This document shows positions 21,245-36,200 of a stretch of 64,000 nucleotides of DNA, in pieces (position 1 is the first letter of the stretch; each line of letters opens with the position of its first letter). The position numbers were made by a program, and so were the translations under genes. The notes under the pieces are model-generated. The model saw nothing but the letters and a program-made list of their open reading frames with translations. It was not told the origin of the DNA and did not search any database. Origin of the DNA: Branchiostoma floridae (taxonomy: Eukaryota; Chordata; Leptocardii; Amphioxiformes; Branchiostomatidae); the NCBI RefSeq assembly GCF_000003815.2, contig NC_049980.1, positions 26,790,923 to 26,854,922 on the forward strand, written 5' to 3'.

Positions 21245-24200
21245 GTAAGTTGTATGTTGCTCTTTCATATAGATACGTAATGTCAACCAACATAGTTCCA
21301 AAGGGTGACCAAAGACCGCTACACTTTAAAGCAAACGAACTTTGTTAATACCCGGGTATCTGAACTGCGCATACCTCGGGGATTACTGATGATTGCACGT
21401 CTCTCTTTTTTGTACATATACTCCATGTAATATTTGGTAGGAGGGTCGGAGCCAGGAAGAGCTACTTGATAGCGGACCCACCTCTGTTATATGCGACGGT
21501 CTCGGGTGCCCATTGGAACGATGGAATTTTAACGTTATACTAGTCCTGACTTCATGCGTGTGCATTTCTGGTGTACTGATTGTGTCATATCATCTACGGA
21601 TCCCGACCTTTGGCAGATTGTATAGTATCGGTATCAGGGACAGGCTAAAACAGACGAATATAGAGTGGCAGGAATCGAATAGCACGGATATACAACGCGT
21701 GAATCTATTTGGAAGTTTCAGACTGAAAGGATACCATGCTTGCTTACTTGCTTAAGTCCATCCGGTCTCGAGTTGCAATGGCAGCCCATGTGTCCCTGTC
21801 AATCATTGCTCGTTGTAAGGTGTCAACTTCAAGACCAGCGTCTTTCTTGAGCATGTCTATGTATGTTGCTGTCGGCCTTCCCGACCTCCTCTTCCAACGC
21901 CTGGGCGCCAGGAGTACCAGGTAGATACCATAAAGGTAGAAAAACATCTCTCAGGGAACTTTCTCTGCTTACTGTTGTAGGCAACAACAGTAAAAGGTGA
22001 TTATGAAACTCTGTTTCTTAAAATCAACTTTACTTCAGTTACTAAAAAGCTACAGTTGTATCATGAACCCTTTTCACCTATGACATATTGCTGTCTATAT
22101 TGTTTTGCCAGCACTTTGTCAAGCAAGATGGATCATTTTTCTTCGACAAACCTAGAGACCCTCACAGTTCTAGCTATAGCATACTAGTACTACCATCAAT
22201 AACTAAAATCCATGTGAACTGTAGTAGCTTTCTTATCATACCTATGAACTGATAATTGTCATTTATTGTTTATGAATTCTTTGTTTCAATGTTTGCATGT
22301 ATATGTTTCATTTCAATTTATGTCATACAGGGCTCCAAAGCAAAGGAACCATGGGTAAAAATGACAGAAATAAATAAATAATGATGAATGCTCTTTTTTA
22401 CTTCAATGTATCTTTTGTATCTATCTAATTTTGAGAAACACTTTATCTGCCCCCTTACCAGAATGGAGTACCACATCGTAATACGTTTTGCAAATAGGGC
22501 AATGTGTAAAATATAAATGTAAGCTAAGGTAAAGTATACATATATACATACCGACAGTCTCGAAAGCGCATAGTATACTAGTAGAAAGTCCAGTTTAAAA
22601 GCCCCAATCGTAAATAATGTACACTTCCAGATAAAGCAACTTACGTGTGCCTACATCAGTTCCAAAACGAGAGAGATGCGCTGATATGTTACGATGCCCT
22701 TCAACACAAAAAGCTTCTCCGGATTTTTTTTAAGTGGACGTTAAACATTGATAAAGTAAAGCATAAATTGTGAACAGTGAGGGCAGTTAGGAGTGGTCGG
22801 AAGATGTCACTCATCAACAGCTCGAGTGGGGTCAATTTGGACAGTAGCAAAATGTGCAGTTTTCAAGGCATGGCACTGTTAGCTGTCCACAACATGTATT
22901 TTTGGAAGCATATCTTTTCCAATAATATGCAGTTTAGTATCATTATATTATTTTTATAGAGGATTAAGAGCCAATATTGAAGGGAATAGAATTAGCACCG
23001 AGAGTGCGAAACAAGGTCCTTTTGATTTTTTTTGCACCACGTATAATAACGACCAGAAATTTTCCACACTATTTGTACTATGAATTGCAATAAATGTAAA
23101 TACACACCTGTTCTGGTACATACATGTATATGTTATCGTATCGTAAGTGCCGGACTCAATAGGTAGCTAGAAAAGTAGCAATAATTGGCCAAACATGCCA
23201 TAGGGGTCAGTCGGCCGCGGAGTACTCCTGCTGATCCTCTGGCATGTTGTCTATTTGGCCAAGGCCACTTACTACTATTTTCCAGCAACTTGTGGAGTCT
23301 GATAGAGACTAGAACGAGGCAAGAAATTGTCACATTTCAAAATATTACTCTTTCAATTACACGCCCTATTGCTGTAGCACACATCCGTTAGAAAATGCAC
23401 AAATATGTCGATCAGGAAAAAACATTTACTAAGAACTAGGCAAACGAATGCAAATATTTCCCTTCGAAGCGGTGTAGATCACTCGTCATGCAAAACAGAT
23501 CTCGCATTCTATGTTGTGAAGAAGAACTGTGATAGTCTAATTTTCCCGTATTTCTGCGTATCAATATTAATCAATTAATTGAAGAAACGCTGCAAACCTA
23601 TTCAACACATGAAAAATTAAAACCATTTGTCTTGCATGCTCCAATGAAACGAAACAAAATACCATTGTTGTTTCTCATCTCTCTAGGCTGTAAAAGTATC
23701 TAATTGACTGGTGGATTTGCAAAGCAAAGGTAGATTCTTTCTGGTGACGGATTCAGTTGAAATTATCAGAGTACAATCCTTCATGCCAGCTACATGTACA
23801 AACCAAATATCAATCCATCCGTGTCATAATAGTTTGCCTGGTTACATGGGTTCTGAAGACTGATATTAGAACATTGATCATCATGATAACAACACCCGAA
23901 AAATCAGTTTGCCAAAGAAGTTGCACTTAAGAATTCTAAACTATAAGTCGTGTCACGGTTTCTACAGAACATGGGCAGTCGTGACTTATTATGGAATGGG
24001 TCAAAGTGTAAGATAATATTGATAACCAGTTATGATTTTGAGGAGTAACATGCCGATTCGGATCCTTTCTCTTAGTCTCATGAAACAATTCCCACTTGTG
24101 TTTGAACGCCTTTGCAGCAGTAATTTGTAAGCAAGTAACAGTGAAAACGAATTCAGCCCTCTAAATTAGGCCTTGGGATCTGAAACTTTGACCGACACTG

Positions 24201-27200
24201 AGAACTACAAAGTGGCTTATTGAGTATTGCAGCGTATTCACATTTAGCCGATTACTGGTACATAGTGAAGTGAACTTGGCGACACTTTGTGCTTACACGG
24301 GCAATTTTGTAGAAGCGTTACAGCCTGAAAATCCAGCTCTCGGGCTGTTTTAATTATGTGGTGTTCAGGAAGAATGGGAGAAGACAGGCGGGGATGGTTG
24401 ACGGATGTGCACCCGGGAATAGTTACTCGCCTCGATCCTTAGAGCCTGGAGCTCTTCTCCAGGAGTTACCTCACCCCCAGGAGTTAACTCTGCTGAAAAA
24501 TAACCGTCAGAACTACTCAACATTTTGGGTTTGAAACGTACATAGAGAACAGCAATGCATAACATAAACCGATATCTTTAGCGATCTGAATCAAATCATT
24601 GTTGCAGAGTTAGGAAAATAGTTCAAAAGTAACTGAAATATACCTGTCCAAAGAAATCTCATGTCCTTCGATAGAAATCAATGTACAAATTGGATTTCCC
24701 TTGCTTGCTGGGCTCAGTGCAGTATAAATATGAATAGCAGCAAATAGACAATTCGAGTTATCCTTTTAGCTTCGATCAATCTTGAACTTTTTACTTATTA
24801 AATGTAATAGGACTGTCATTGGCGTGATGGAAGCTACGTGTACATGTACCTATGGTGGATTTGGACTGCCAATGTAAATCATTGAACCAAAAAGACAAGG
24901 ATAATTATAAATGAGTGAAGGAAAAATCACGGAGATACTATGATACTCTCCTCTTTATGACGCTAGTAAAATGAGTATAAAACAGAATCTGTACGGAAAA
25001 TACGCATCATCAAAGTTTACATAGCAGAGGATGAGTTATATAACAAGGAAATTAATCAATGATAATGTGGTATATTGGCAAATTTGAGTGTTTGCACAAA
25101 ATGAGGGATGGACCAAAAAAATTCTGTTTGTGATAGTTTGAAGTGATACCAGAAAGACGAGTCAATAAAATCATATCCAAGCAGTCACGGAAAATGTTAC
25201 CTACTACTCTTTTACTTGATAGCCTATATCGTATTTGCAGACTTCACTAGTCCGGTTACCAGACGAATGCCATGACTCTCCATTTATTTACTAAGGACAC
25301 CAAGCTTCGGGCCTCGCTGGAAATCCCGGCGTGCCGTGTGAGCAGGTCTCCGGTGACGAGATGATATATGACGCGATATGACCTATTAGTGGCAAGCAGC
25401 CGCCATTTCCAGCCGACACCCTGGCACCTGGCACAGGGCGTGGGGCCTGCCGAGATTTCTATCGGAATAAAGGCCGAAATTTTGCGCCATTCATCATCTT
25501 ACATCTGTCAATAGGACCTCATTTCGAATTCATACTTGTTACTTGTATGATCACGGGTCGTTTTAAACGAGAGTTAGACATGTGTCAAGACTGAGATAGC
25601 ATGCATTTCCCCTGAAAGTCGTGATCGTGAGTGAACGCCACTAGGACATAATCTCTTATGATAATAAGTAAAATCGAACGATGTCAAAGATCCGGTCACG
25701 GTGCATTCCACACTGTATTGTTTCATGCAACCTTTGATCCTTTGGGAAAATGGGTACAAGATGAAGACCATACATATACGTCTGCATATAATATCGGCTT
25801 CATATGTGGTGAAAGAGCCACAGAGACCGTGGGAAGGTTACGTATGTGGAAGCTGAAGTTATCAACGAGGACAGGAACCAATGGAATGGAATATGATATT
25901 ATTTTCTCGAAATTGGGAAATTTTGAAACCCGTGCCCGTCAAATCAAAGCACAGACATTTTACCAGAGACGGCACCATGCAAGTTGGTATGTAATCGAAT
26001 CAAGCACGGAAACTTTTCATTGGGGAAACAAACTTGTAAAATCTATAGCGGCAGCGGATTAACACAAACCTCCTTTACGGTCGCTTTTTTGATGCCCACG
26101 TCCTACTTTTAATCGAATTACTTTGAGGAGGATTTCCGAGTAGAAGTCAGCGGACATCTGGTTATTCCCTTAGTTACGATTGCCGCAAGATAACGTGTAG
26201 GCGCAATATTAGATTGTCTACTGATGGCTTCAGAAGTAAATCCTCCAGCTTTCTTCTGCGCTTTCAAGCTGTAAATCAGATTTACCGTATCCGATTGGTC
26301 TTAACAAATCCTGCTTAGAATACCGAATATTGTCTTTCCTGTGTTTTAGGTAGTAGAGTACTAGTTCCAATTGTTTAACATGTATTTGTATCTATTAATT
26401 TTTGTTTCACTAGTTAAACGTAATACTATGTACTTGTATTCAGCTGTTATTTATTTAAAAAAAGATTCGTCATTTGCAAATTTTCAAATAGTGTAGACCA
26501 TGAGTTTGGTTCTGCGAAATTTAAAGTGACAACTTGGACGTGTAAATGGATTCCGTCAATCTTGATTTGTAACAACCATATTGGCTTGCATACCAATAAT
26601 GGTTAACTTTCGAAAGAAATTTCAGTTTACAAAACAACATTTCAGCTGGAGTTACTCTCTCGGGGGAGGTCAACCTGCCAGCAGTCCATACGAAGCCATT
26701 ACTGGAAGTAGGTTACCGATAAAAGCAGGACACGTAGTCAGTCAAATTACTCGGTGCTACTTTTTCACTTCACCCGCTGACACCCCGGCTGCTGACGGCT
26801 ATGTTGATGTACATACATGTGAGCACACTTAGGGTCCGTCTGCAGAGGCGCGTTTGAAATGTAGTGAAATGATTGACGAGGTGCTTCCTTGGTTCATGAT
26901 TTATTCACTCTCCGCGCCGTCTAGCTAGGTTGCGAAATTCACTCCATCTTAACGTTACTGTTGGGCCTATCGGTGTAGCAGCGTGCATTGTACCCCCACC
27001 AAGAGTATACCCGGGTATCATCTATATTATACCCCTGAGGCGTAATCTAGGCTACTCTAAATTGTACCCCCCTCGCCCATGAGTCTGACCAGGCCAGATT
27101 TTCCCCCTATCCCTCATGTGCTCTTTATACACGTTTAACATTTATGTCTATTTTAGCCAAAATGCACATTTTCAACTTCTCTGTCATGATGTTCATGTCG

Positions 27201-30200
27201 ATTGTGATACCCATGTGTCCTGATGTTTGGATCTTCCTTTTCGTAGTGCACACCTTGGAATGTATTTATTTCTGTTCATATATGTTCCTCATCTAAGCTC
27301 ATATGAGGATTCTGTGCCCTAACATTTCCATCAAAAGTCTGATAAGGGAGTAGATTCTGTGCTATCACGGTCACGCTGGGTAGCATGTCGTCGTCGTCAG
27401 TTATGTAGAATGACGTGACAGTTCGTATCATTCAATTCCTTCAAAAAAATGTAGCCTCCGGTAATTCCCAGCAGTACAGGTTCGAATATACGACACCATG
27501 TCCAGATAACGAAGACACTTGGTCATTTCTATATTAATATATAGCATGATATACCGAAACAGACCAGCTCTATTCTCTTTTTTTTCCATGAGGATGCCTA
27601 TTTCTGCCACATGTCTAAGGCATCTACTTGCTATGGGGAATGAAAAAGCAATAGGGTGGTGTCGAAAATAATTGCGGTTATTTAAGAATAATTGTTCCAT
27701 AAAATTGCAACAATTCTTAATCAGGAGGACCTATCCATATGGCTCATTTACTTTGTAGTAAGCCAATTCAAAGCAGTAAGAAATGTAAAAAGATTCTTAC
27801 GATTTACATTCAATTGTGACCTTCACAGTGAACGAAAAAAATCCGCTTTGTAAAATCGATTTCTGACCCAAACCAGATAAGGTGGGTTTTGGCACACTCC
27901 CAGACCTTCAATCAAACTAAACTACTTTTGAAAGAGTTACCGTCACAAAAACCTCACAGTATGATTTGGCAAAAGTGGGTGGAATGCAAAAATATATTCA
28001 CGCAGCTGTGCTTCTCGTAAAAATGGCAATTTCCGAAGAATACCCGCACTATCAAAGCAGGGCCTGTTAATGGTCTTCCCCTATCTACCACTCTAACGGG
28101 ACTAACTTTCACCTATCAGTAATCATGACAGAGCGTCCATTAGGTTTTACACCCCGGTCATTTACGTGGTAAGACTCTTTGTCTAAATAACTCGATGCTA
28201 TCACTCTGCATAAGCCATTGTCTCAATGAAAGCTCATGCGTTCAAGGGGGCCATTTGTTATATGAATACCATTAGCACTATCTCCTGGGCAGCACGAGAC
28301 TTACACAGCTTCCAGTGCAGAAGTACCAATCTATCGGGGAAATCAATAAAGAAGCCTTATTAGATCCTTTTTTTTTTTGAAAATCCCTTGACCACTTATG
28401 TTGGATTCCCTTTTCAAAGGGATTTTTATTTCTCTTGTATTTTTTTCATTTCTTTGTACTTCCGCCATTAAAGATTACATTCGCCCCCATGTGCAAAGTT
28501 CCGGACGGATTTGCCTCAGCGCCAATGTTCTACGTTTGCACAACATTTTTCTTCTGTGCAATTTTCTCAAAGCCTCCCCCACCGAGTCTCTATCTCTAAT
28601 ATACCAGATCATCAATCTACTGTCACAGACTCGCTCCTTAATTAAAGCTAGAAGATTAAAAAGTAAGGACATCCTTTATGCGAATATGATAAAGTCAACA
28701 AAAGCCAACCGAGGTTGTAGTATGGATTGGTGTCCAGTTCACATTACACGTAATTCGACCTGCCGATTTTCTCGCCTTGTCCTCTCGAAGCTGACCCCTA
28801 TCCCTGGCCCCAGGCTCTTTGTATTAATCAGGATGTATTCAATAACGTTATCCTGTTGATTAAGCATTGATAAGCGGCTTGGACCCGCCTACTGATCGTA
28901 TTAAAAGATAGTCTGCCATGGCCCATTCCACAAGGGACCCGTAACGCACTGTTTGCATGCACTACTCATCACCAATAGCTGCTGTCAAAGGCTTTCCGCA
29001 CAAATATATATCTACATTTACCAATACGGCAAATTGCAATCTTTAACTTGGCTAAAACTAAACGTAAGTTAGTGTTCGCTGTAGTTTTGATTTCAAGGTG
29101 CTTAACAAACCGTGTCAGACCGTGAAATTAGCAATTTACGCACTGGAGCTGGTCAATTCTAGAAGTGACAAAATACCTTGACACATGTATCTGTCGATGC
29201 GTACAAATGGTTATCGGGAAGACCAACAGTTAGTTGTCGTATTGGCTTTTCTCACAAATGTCATCAAAACCATCAAAGCGTATGGCGTAAAGACTCCCGA
29301 AAGGTTTAGGTGAGACCTGGGAGTGACCTTTCTATCTGGCGAGATGATTTCTCCTGCTCACATCTCATTCAAATTTCACCAGTAGCAGCTGGGCGGGTCG
29401 ATCTTTTTGCCACAGAAATCTCCTCTCTGACACTTCGACATTTACGGCGCATGTCAGGAGATTCTACGTGCCGTAAAATACTCCAGCTCAAAATACGGAC
29501 ACGGTGCCTGTATCAACATGTTCTTACGTACTCGGTTCCCTCTTGCACATCCATAGTTTCAACAATTCTCATGCGTCTTCTTCTCGGCTCTTGGCAGCAA
29601 ACCGAGATTGTGCCTGGTGCTCACAAAGTCGCCTCGTCCCCGCCAAGCCTCCTTCATTATTATTTAATTATGCTGATTGAATGAGATTTGCCATTTACAC
29701 AGTTAATTGAGTTTGTGTGCGCGGCGAGGCTGCATCCCGACCTCCTCCCGCTGAACAGCGTCTTTGATTTTGTTTTTGCCTGTCGCAGGATCCAATCTAT
29801 ACATGCGGGGGTGTTGAGAGTCTTGAGAGGGTCATTCTGCCCATACCAAGCGTCTTCAAGACTGTTCCGGGAGTTTGGAGTCGCCAACTGAAGAAGAATC
29901 CACCGTCATGTCAATAAGTGTAGGCAGGTGGCATCGCAGAGGAGCTACTCTGTTGGGAGTATGTACAGGTAAGGTTTACTTAATGTACAAACAAATTACT
30001 CCAGCTTTCCAATTTTCTATTAATTTTGCGGCTGTTATGTCGGGACGCTACACTCATTTAGTTTCCGCGGCTTATATTAGATTTGACAAGTAGCTCACTC
30101 GGGAGTGAAGTGCGTAGAAATATTCCATAAAAATGCTAACTAGACACGGTCCCCAAACATATGCCCATATATTTGTACATATGTATACATCAGAATAAGA

Positions 30201-33200
30201 CGCAAACAGTGCATAAGCATTATAAAACTGTATCACTGCTTGTTAACGGCGTGATTCGTCATGAGTTTACATCTATATACCCTCCTACTCCAGATTTTCC
30301 GCTTTGTCAGCGACCCTGTAACAACATGGCAGAGTGCAATAATCTTCCACCAGCTCCACGCATATTGTTTAATTATGTTTTCCATTACCAAAGCACTTAG
30401 ATTCGCCATTCCATTTCGGCTTCGATCAAACCCACCATGGAGACGCTGTCTGCAGATAAATTGTTTGATAAAGATGTTCAGACCTGGCATTAGCTGGCCT
30501 GATGGGGTGGAAGGGTGTCATTCGTCAACTAAGATGACGCCGCTTTTCTTTGTGCAGCACAGTTCTCCCGTTCTTGTTTAACACAAACCGACGTGACTGA
30601 TAATGGACCGTACACTTTTGTATGAAGTAAATGTGAGAAAAAAGGAATTGTTGAAGCCCTAAGGTTGGAAAACGCGACGCTATAGTGACTTTAATGTTTT
30701 TAATATCGCAGCAATGCTTTGACCCGCAGGGATCTAAAATGACGTAGTATCATCTTACTGAAAGACATGGGACGTAGACAGGAGCCTATAAATCAAAGGT
30801 GGAAGTCATCGAGGAATTCATTTTAGATGTGTCTTGTCCAACAGCAGAACACAATGTGCAGAGCTAAAATCTTAGAGGATTGCGTATTTGGCGATAAAAG
30901 GCTGTAAAAATAAAAGCCATCTTCATGACTGAAGACAGACTGGGGTCACTGGCCTAAAGCAAAACTGTAAAACGTTTTAAAGTGTGTCAATTAACAAAAC
31001 AAACTAATTGACTCTGTATGAAATAATGTCAAAGATTGACAAAAGATCAGAAAAGTTAGCAAACTTATATAGCTACTGACCCATATGGTCGTGTAGCGTT
31101 GGTCGATATTTTCACAAATTGCAGTCTTCAATCACATAACATTATCTTTAAAACGCGACGACAACTTTTTGTAGTGGAAATTCTTTGGCCTGGGAACAAA
31201 GTTAACAATACGTTACTGATAAGGCACATTTTCTTCTTCTTTTAGTTATTATGGTTGAAGTTTTCGACATCTGCCAAGTAGTTAATTGAAGATCCATTTT
31301 AGTGTCGTTTGGCCAAACCTGGTGGAAACATGATAATTACAAGGGTCAGTAATGATTGATTTTAAAAGTATACCAGCTGCTCTCTTTCCTTACATTGTTA
31401 GTTGTATGTAGCTTAAAATTATATGACCACATAAAATACTGCATGAATACAGAAAAGTGCAGTTCTATCTCACAATTGGTACCGAATATGACTCTGTTGA
31501 GAAATCAACCAAAAAAATCAGTGGAAGATGGATATTGTTCTGAAGAAATATTTGGAACATATGGTGTGCGATGGCCGTTAAATCTGTTTTTGTAACACAT
31601 CGCTGGAGCCAATTATGGAAACGTGCGGTAGTGATTGAACCACGAAGGTCAAATATTTTACTCTTGATGTCAACTGATAAACCCGCAGGGAAACCATCTG
31701 CTCATTCGGAGGACGAGCCAAGTAACGTCAGCTTTGATGGACGATACAGTGTGCCGCGATGGCGGCTGAATATGGGCTGAGGTTGTTTCCAATCCATAGA
31801 TAAGATGTTTTATGGCGCCATAAATTTCCAGCTTTCAGCTGCGGCTCAATGGTGGAGCATAACATAGCGGCGTGCATGCGAGAAAGACATTAAATCGGAA
31901 GTACCTCACGGCAGAAAAAAGTTACGAATCCACTTGTGGCTAATTATCAGCTGGGCGCTAATTGCCTGGACAATCCTGGCACCTCCGTTGTAGACCAATT
32001 TCGTCGGACTTTTTATTCCTCAACAACAGTTGTTGGACAGAAAATCTGGCAAAACATGAAAACCCTGGAAGCAATCGAGAAACAGCGCGTTGTGAAAGTA
32101 AAAAAAAAACGTACAACGGGGTTTAAAATGGAGACTATGAAAATACAAACGCTTAGTTCATACAACACCAACTCTCATAATTCCGCTGGGTACAATACCA
32201 AACACATTGTAAAAAAATTGTGAATTGAAAGATACCTAATAAAACAGCATCAGTAATACATGAGGTATTCAGATATTCGGGTGTTCAAGTCATTTTCGGG
32301 AAGGCCTCGATATATGTAACGCCGTCTTTTTAACGATTTGGCGGAAGTATGAGTGTTAATCTTACATTTCATTTTATCACTTAAAAAAGCAACACCAGTG
32401 GTACCATATGGATCAGGAAATCCTGATGCATGTTGGAGGACAGTGGCGATGACAGATAGTTTGAACTATTATTATTGGATCTTAAAGTCAACCGAGAATG
32501 CCATGGGGCTATTTTTATTAAATCCGAAATAAATGATACATAGCACCGGCGCACATCAATATCTAATACTCCCTCGTGGTAAACTCCAATTTTCAGCAGC
32601 CTACACTGTATGTCACATGTAATTAGACGGATGAGAAGGTCACACAAATCACAAGGCTCGTGCCATAACTCAAAATCTTCGATCTCTTTGACTTTTACAA
32701 AGCGCCAACCACTGGTAAGCGGTAGAACTAAAATAACCGATAGATGAACAAAATTATTGAATGATGAATGGATGAATATATAAGTAAAAATATGAATGTT
32801 AAAGCAAAATTAGGAGACATTTAACACTTAGATTTCTCCCACTGTTACGGAACCCAATGTACATGTATACCACGTATTAAGGAAACACATACCTAATTAA
32901 CGTTATAGTTTGACTCATAAACATGTATGTGTCTAAATCATAGCTTACCATTGTGAATTCCTACCATATCTAATTAATCACTTGCAACAAAGAATTGAAA
33001 TTGTCTGTCTTACTATGAATGTCAGAAAAAATACAAGAGAACAGGTCAGAATGATATTTCCTTGGATTTAGGATCATAAACATTTTGATAACAAACCTTT
33101 TCAGCAGTAGTATTTCTAGAATTAGAGCTTCTGTAAAAGTTATGAAAATGTTGTTATAATGATTTATGTTGGTATATGTAGGTCTGATTACGGCTTATAT

Positions 33201-36200
33201 GACAATCCACACGCACAACCTAACTGGTGAAATGATGGTGAATTAAGCACTACGCTAAAGCCGCCATTTTTATCTATTTAACACATGGACTGGTTGGATC
33301 AGCATCAGCGTTACTCTTTCGAAATAGAAACATGACAGATAGACAATGGCAGAAGTATCAGTTTGACCAAAAAGCCGCTGCAGAAATCTTACATCAGTCT
33401 ATTGATGAGTTATGTTGGCTTTATTTGCGAGCAGACAAAAGAAATATCTTCAAACAAACAAAATTGTTGCCATCCACAATGAGTGGAGCGCAGGTGTTTG
33501 GGTGTGGTCTGCAGATATTGACACACCCAAAAACTGTCAACGTTAAATTCAAATCCCCCTAAAGTTCGAATTCTCTACATATATCAAACAGCACTATACT
33601 ATTACTATTTGACACACAGGATATGATTTGCATTGACAAATCAGCTGCTTACATCTCTGATTTGTTCTTAAAACTTTACAAACTTTTGCACTGTTGAAGT
33701 TCGATTAAAAGAACCAAGACCAAAACAGATGTTTACATGGCATCAATGGGGCATGGTCAGAAACATGTGGAGCTTCAGATAGATTGTTGAAATATGAATA
33801 GCAAGACATGAATGCATTGTGTGTCTGCGCGTGGTAGACTTCAAATGCGGCTACTCGCGCTGACTCAAGGTCATGTAATCTTATCAAGACAAGCCAGAGG
33901 TCATCTCCGATAATTTGGAAGCCCCCGGAATGAGTTGACAATCTCGTGGGCATACCCTGCGTAGTTGGGAGTAGTGGCATGCATCATCTTACTATAATGG
34001 CTGCAGATATCAACACACGCCGAATGTATCTGGATTAGCATTGTGTTATGATTGCCGCGGTCTAGAGTCGGACTGAATACAGAGGAACTCATGAGGAATT
34101 CGAGCTGCGGTTGAAATGTTTGATGTTTCAATTTTCTCTGTCCATCTCACGACAGTCTACATTTAATGTGATAATTTTCAGTATGTGAGATTGATAAAAT
34201 GAAAATATTTTTTTCTATCTGTTTCTATTTTAGAATTTTTTTTAGAAGAGTTTTATTTTACTCTCTTTGTTGTAAAGATGGATGGAGACATAGTTGTGGT
34301 AATGATTCTAAGACTCTGAGCATTCACGGCAAGAACACTTCATAAGTTTATGTTGCCTTGTACTTATTGCAGTCTAGCCTAATTCAATTTTGAGGTGACT
34401 AGCTGAAGGTGATGTTATCGTGTTTTGATAAATATATTTTGAATAATTAAGATACAAAAATTTGAGACAAATTTCATTACGAGCGAAGTAGGTTTCAATG
34501 ATTCACATATTAGTTTTACCCATTTGCTCATCAATACCTTAACTCGTTCTCAATCTACTTCCAATGAATAAAGCTCATTTAAAGCAACACAGATTAGTTT
34601 ATCCGACCCAAAATGGCTTTGTCGATGCCCCGTGTCACGAGTGTAGACAGATAAAGATAGATCACGGTAGACAGGACTGTTTTCGCTCTTGTGTCTAGAC
34701 AGGCTTGTCTCGGTGCATCTTATAATAGATGTCTGAACTAAGGCATTTTAGTCTTATCCAACAAAAAAAACAAAGTTCACCGACCTTTTGGCGAACTTAT
34801 TGGCGAAAAATAGTGAATTTGGCCCACTTCACTGACGCGCACTGATCATCAGCGGGTCAAAGGTGAATGGAAGTCGATACCTGTCGCCGTCCAGAGTCAA
34901 CGTGGTTTGATTAGTCCTAAAACTGTCATCTGTAGCATGTGCTTTTCTCCAGCACACTTGCCCTAGTGTGTCAATAACATATGGTCACAAGTCCATACTA
35001 GCTATATAGTTCATACTGGGTGCCATGTAAACTAAGTAGCAAAACTTTGCAATGAATTAAAGGTACGTGTAAATAGTCCGATTAAGTTATCTTAGTGCCT
35101 TTAGTGAGTCTTTTTTTACATTACGAGTCACCCGATAATTATTTTAGTACCAGCCTTGTTAGGACACATTTATATCGATTATCACAAAATTTCTCATGCG
35201 GCACAAAGAGGGTACACTAATGTAGCGTTTAAATGGTTATACGGTATAGGGTGTTGATATCAGGTATAGGATGTTGATAAATGGTAATACAGTACATAAG
35301 ATGTTGAAATAATTATACATTATATCATACCCGGACCGTATTAACGTTTGATACCGGTGTTCCAACAGTATAGAGTTTTAATAATCATGTGGCTATGACG
35401 TCACTATCAACATTCAAACGTTGCTTGCCAAACTTGCCATGTAAATGTGAGTGAGCTTATGCGGCTGTAGAAAAGATCATATGACAACTTTGGAGTATAA
35501 CTATTCCGGGTTAAGCAACTAGGATATCAACTGTGATGTCAAATGTTAACCAATGTCACTGCATGTCGACATCTTTAGAAACTTTGCTCTGAGATCAACC
35601 CCTAAAAGTGCGTATTTCCTGCAGCAGTACCGAAAGTAGACCCTCGGTAATTAACGTTTCTTGTATTGATTTTTTCGGCAGCTCCTCTGAGATTGGGGTT
35701 TTCTGCGCCAGCTATTTGTCATGACATTGGCGTGACATTCTGAAATAGGCCTATTCCTGATGATGAATTAAGGAGAAAGAATTGCCAGAAGTTATTCGGT
35801 GGGCAGAATCAAGCAGGGTCGGTCATGACTTGAATTTAACACAGGGTAGATTTGCGATTCTAGACTAGATGTACGAACATTTGGCAGAGTGAAATTCATA
35901 TGAATATGGTACATTGTAGTTGATATCCTCCAAGCAAGTATGAAACAATCGTCCATTTGGAAGTAATAACACATTTCATTATTGTTCATGAAGAAAAGCA
36001 GAACCTATCATTGGCACCATTATTTCAATCTCCATTTGGACGCTTTAATTTAATGCATTGGCGACCGCTATAAAGCGAGGAAAAGTTCGCTTCTTTTGGA
36101 CGTCGAACAATTATAAGGTAACAGGAAATAGCACTTTCATATTGAGCTGAGTAATGTCAAAATATCATCTGGTCACCCTGTGCGCGAGCGTATTCATCAT

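Larger units (their letters stand above)
21245..29788. other. CUB gene intron 1 (8.5 kb)
   Basis: Contains the LINE fragment at 21.8 kb, the paired ATACCCGGGTAT palindromes and a GC-elevated block at 25250-25500 that might be regulatory. A TAAT-rich stretch (tcattattatttaattatgc, near 29656) lies just before exon 2. The longest ORFs (25658-26062, 28398-28859) show no family features and are probably chance. Confidence 0.5.

Noticed and set aside
25658-26062. 134-codon ORF in CUB gene intron 1
   Set aside because: No recognisable family or membrane/signal features; probably chance.
28398-28859. 153-codon ORF, the longest in the window
   Set aside because: No domain, no splice context and a Ser/Leu/Ile-rich composition as expected from AT-rich DNA. 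The length is within chance for 64 kb in six frames.
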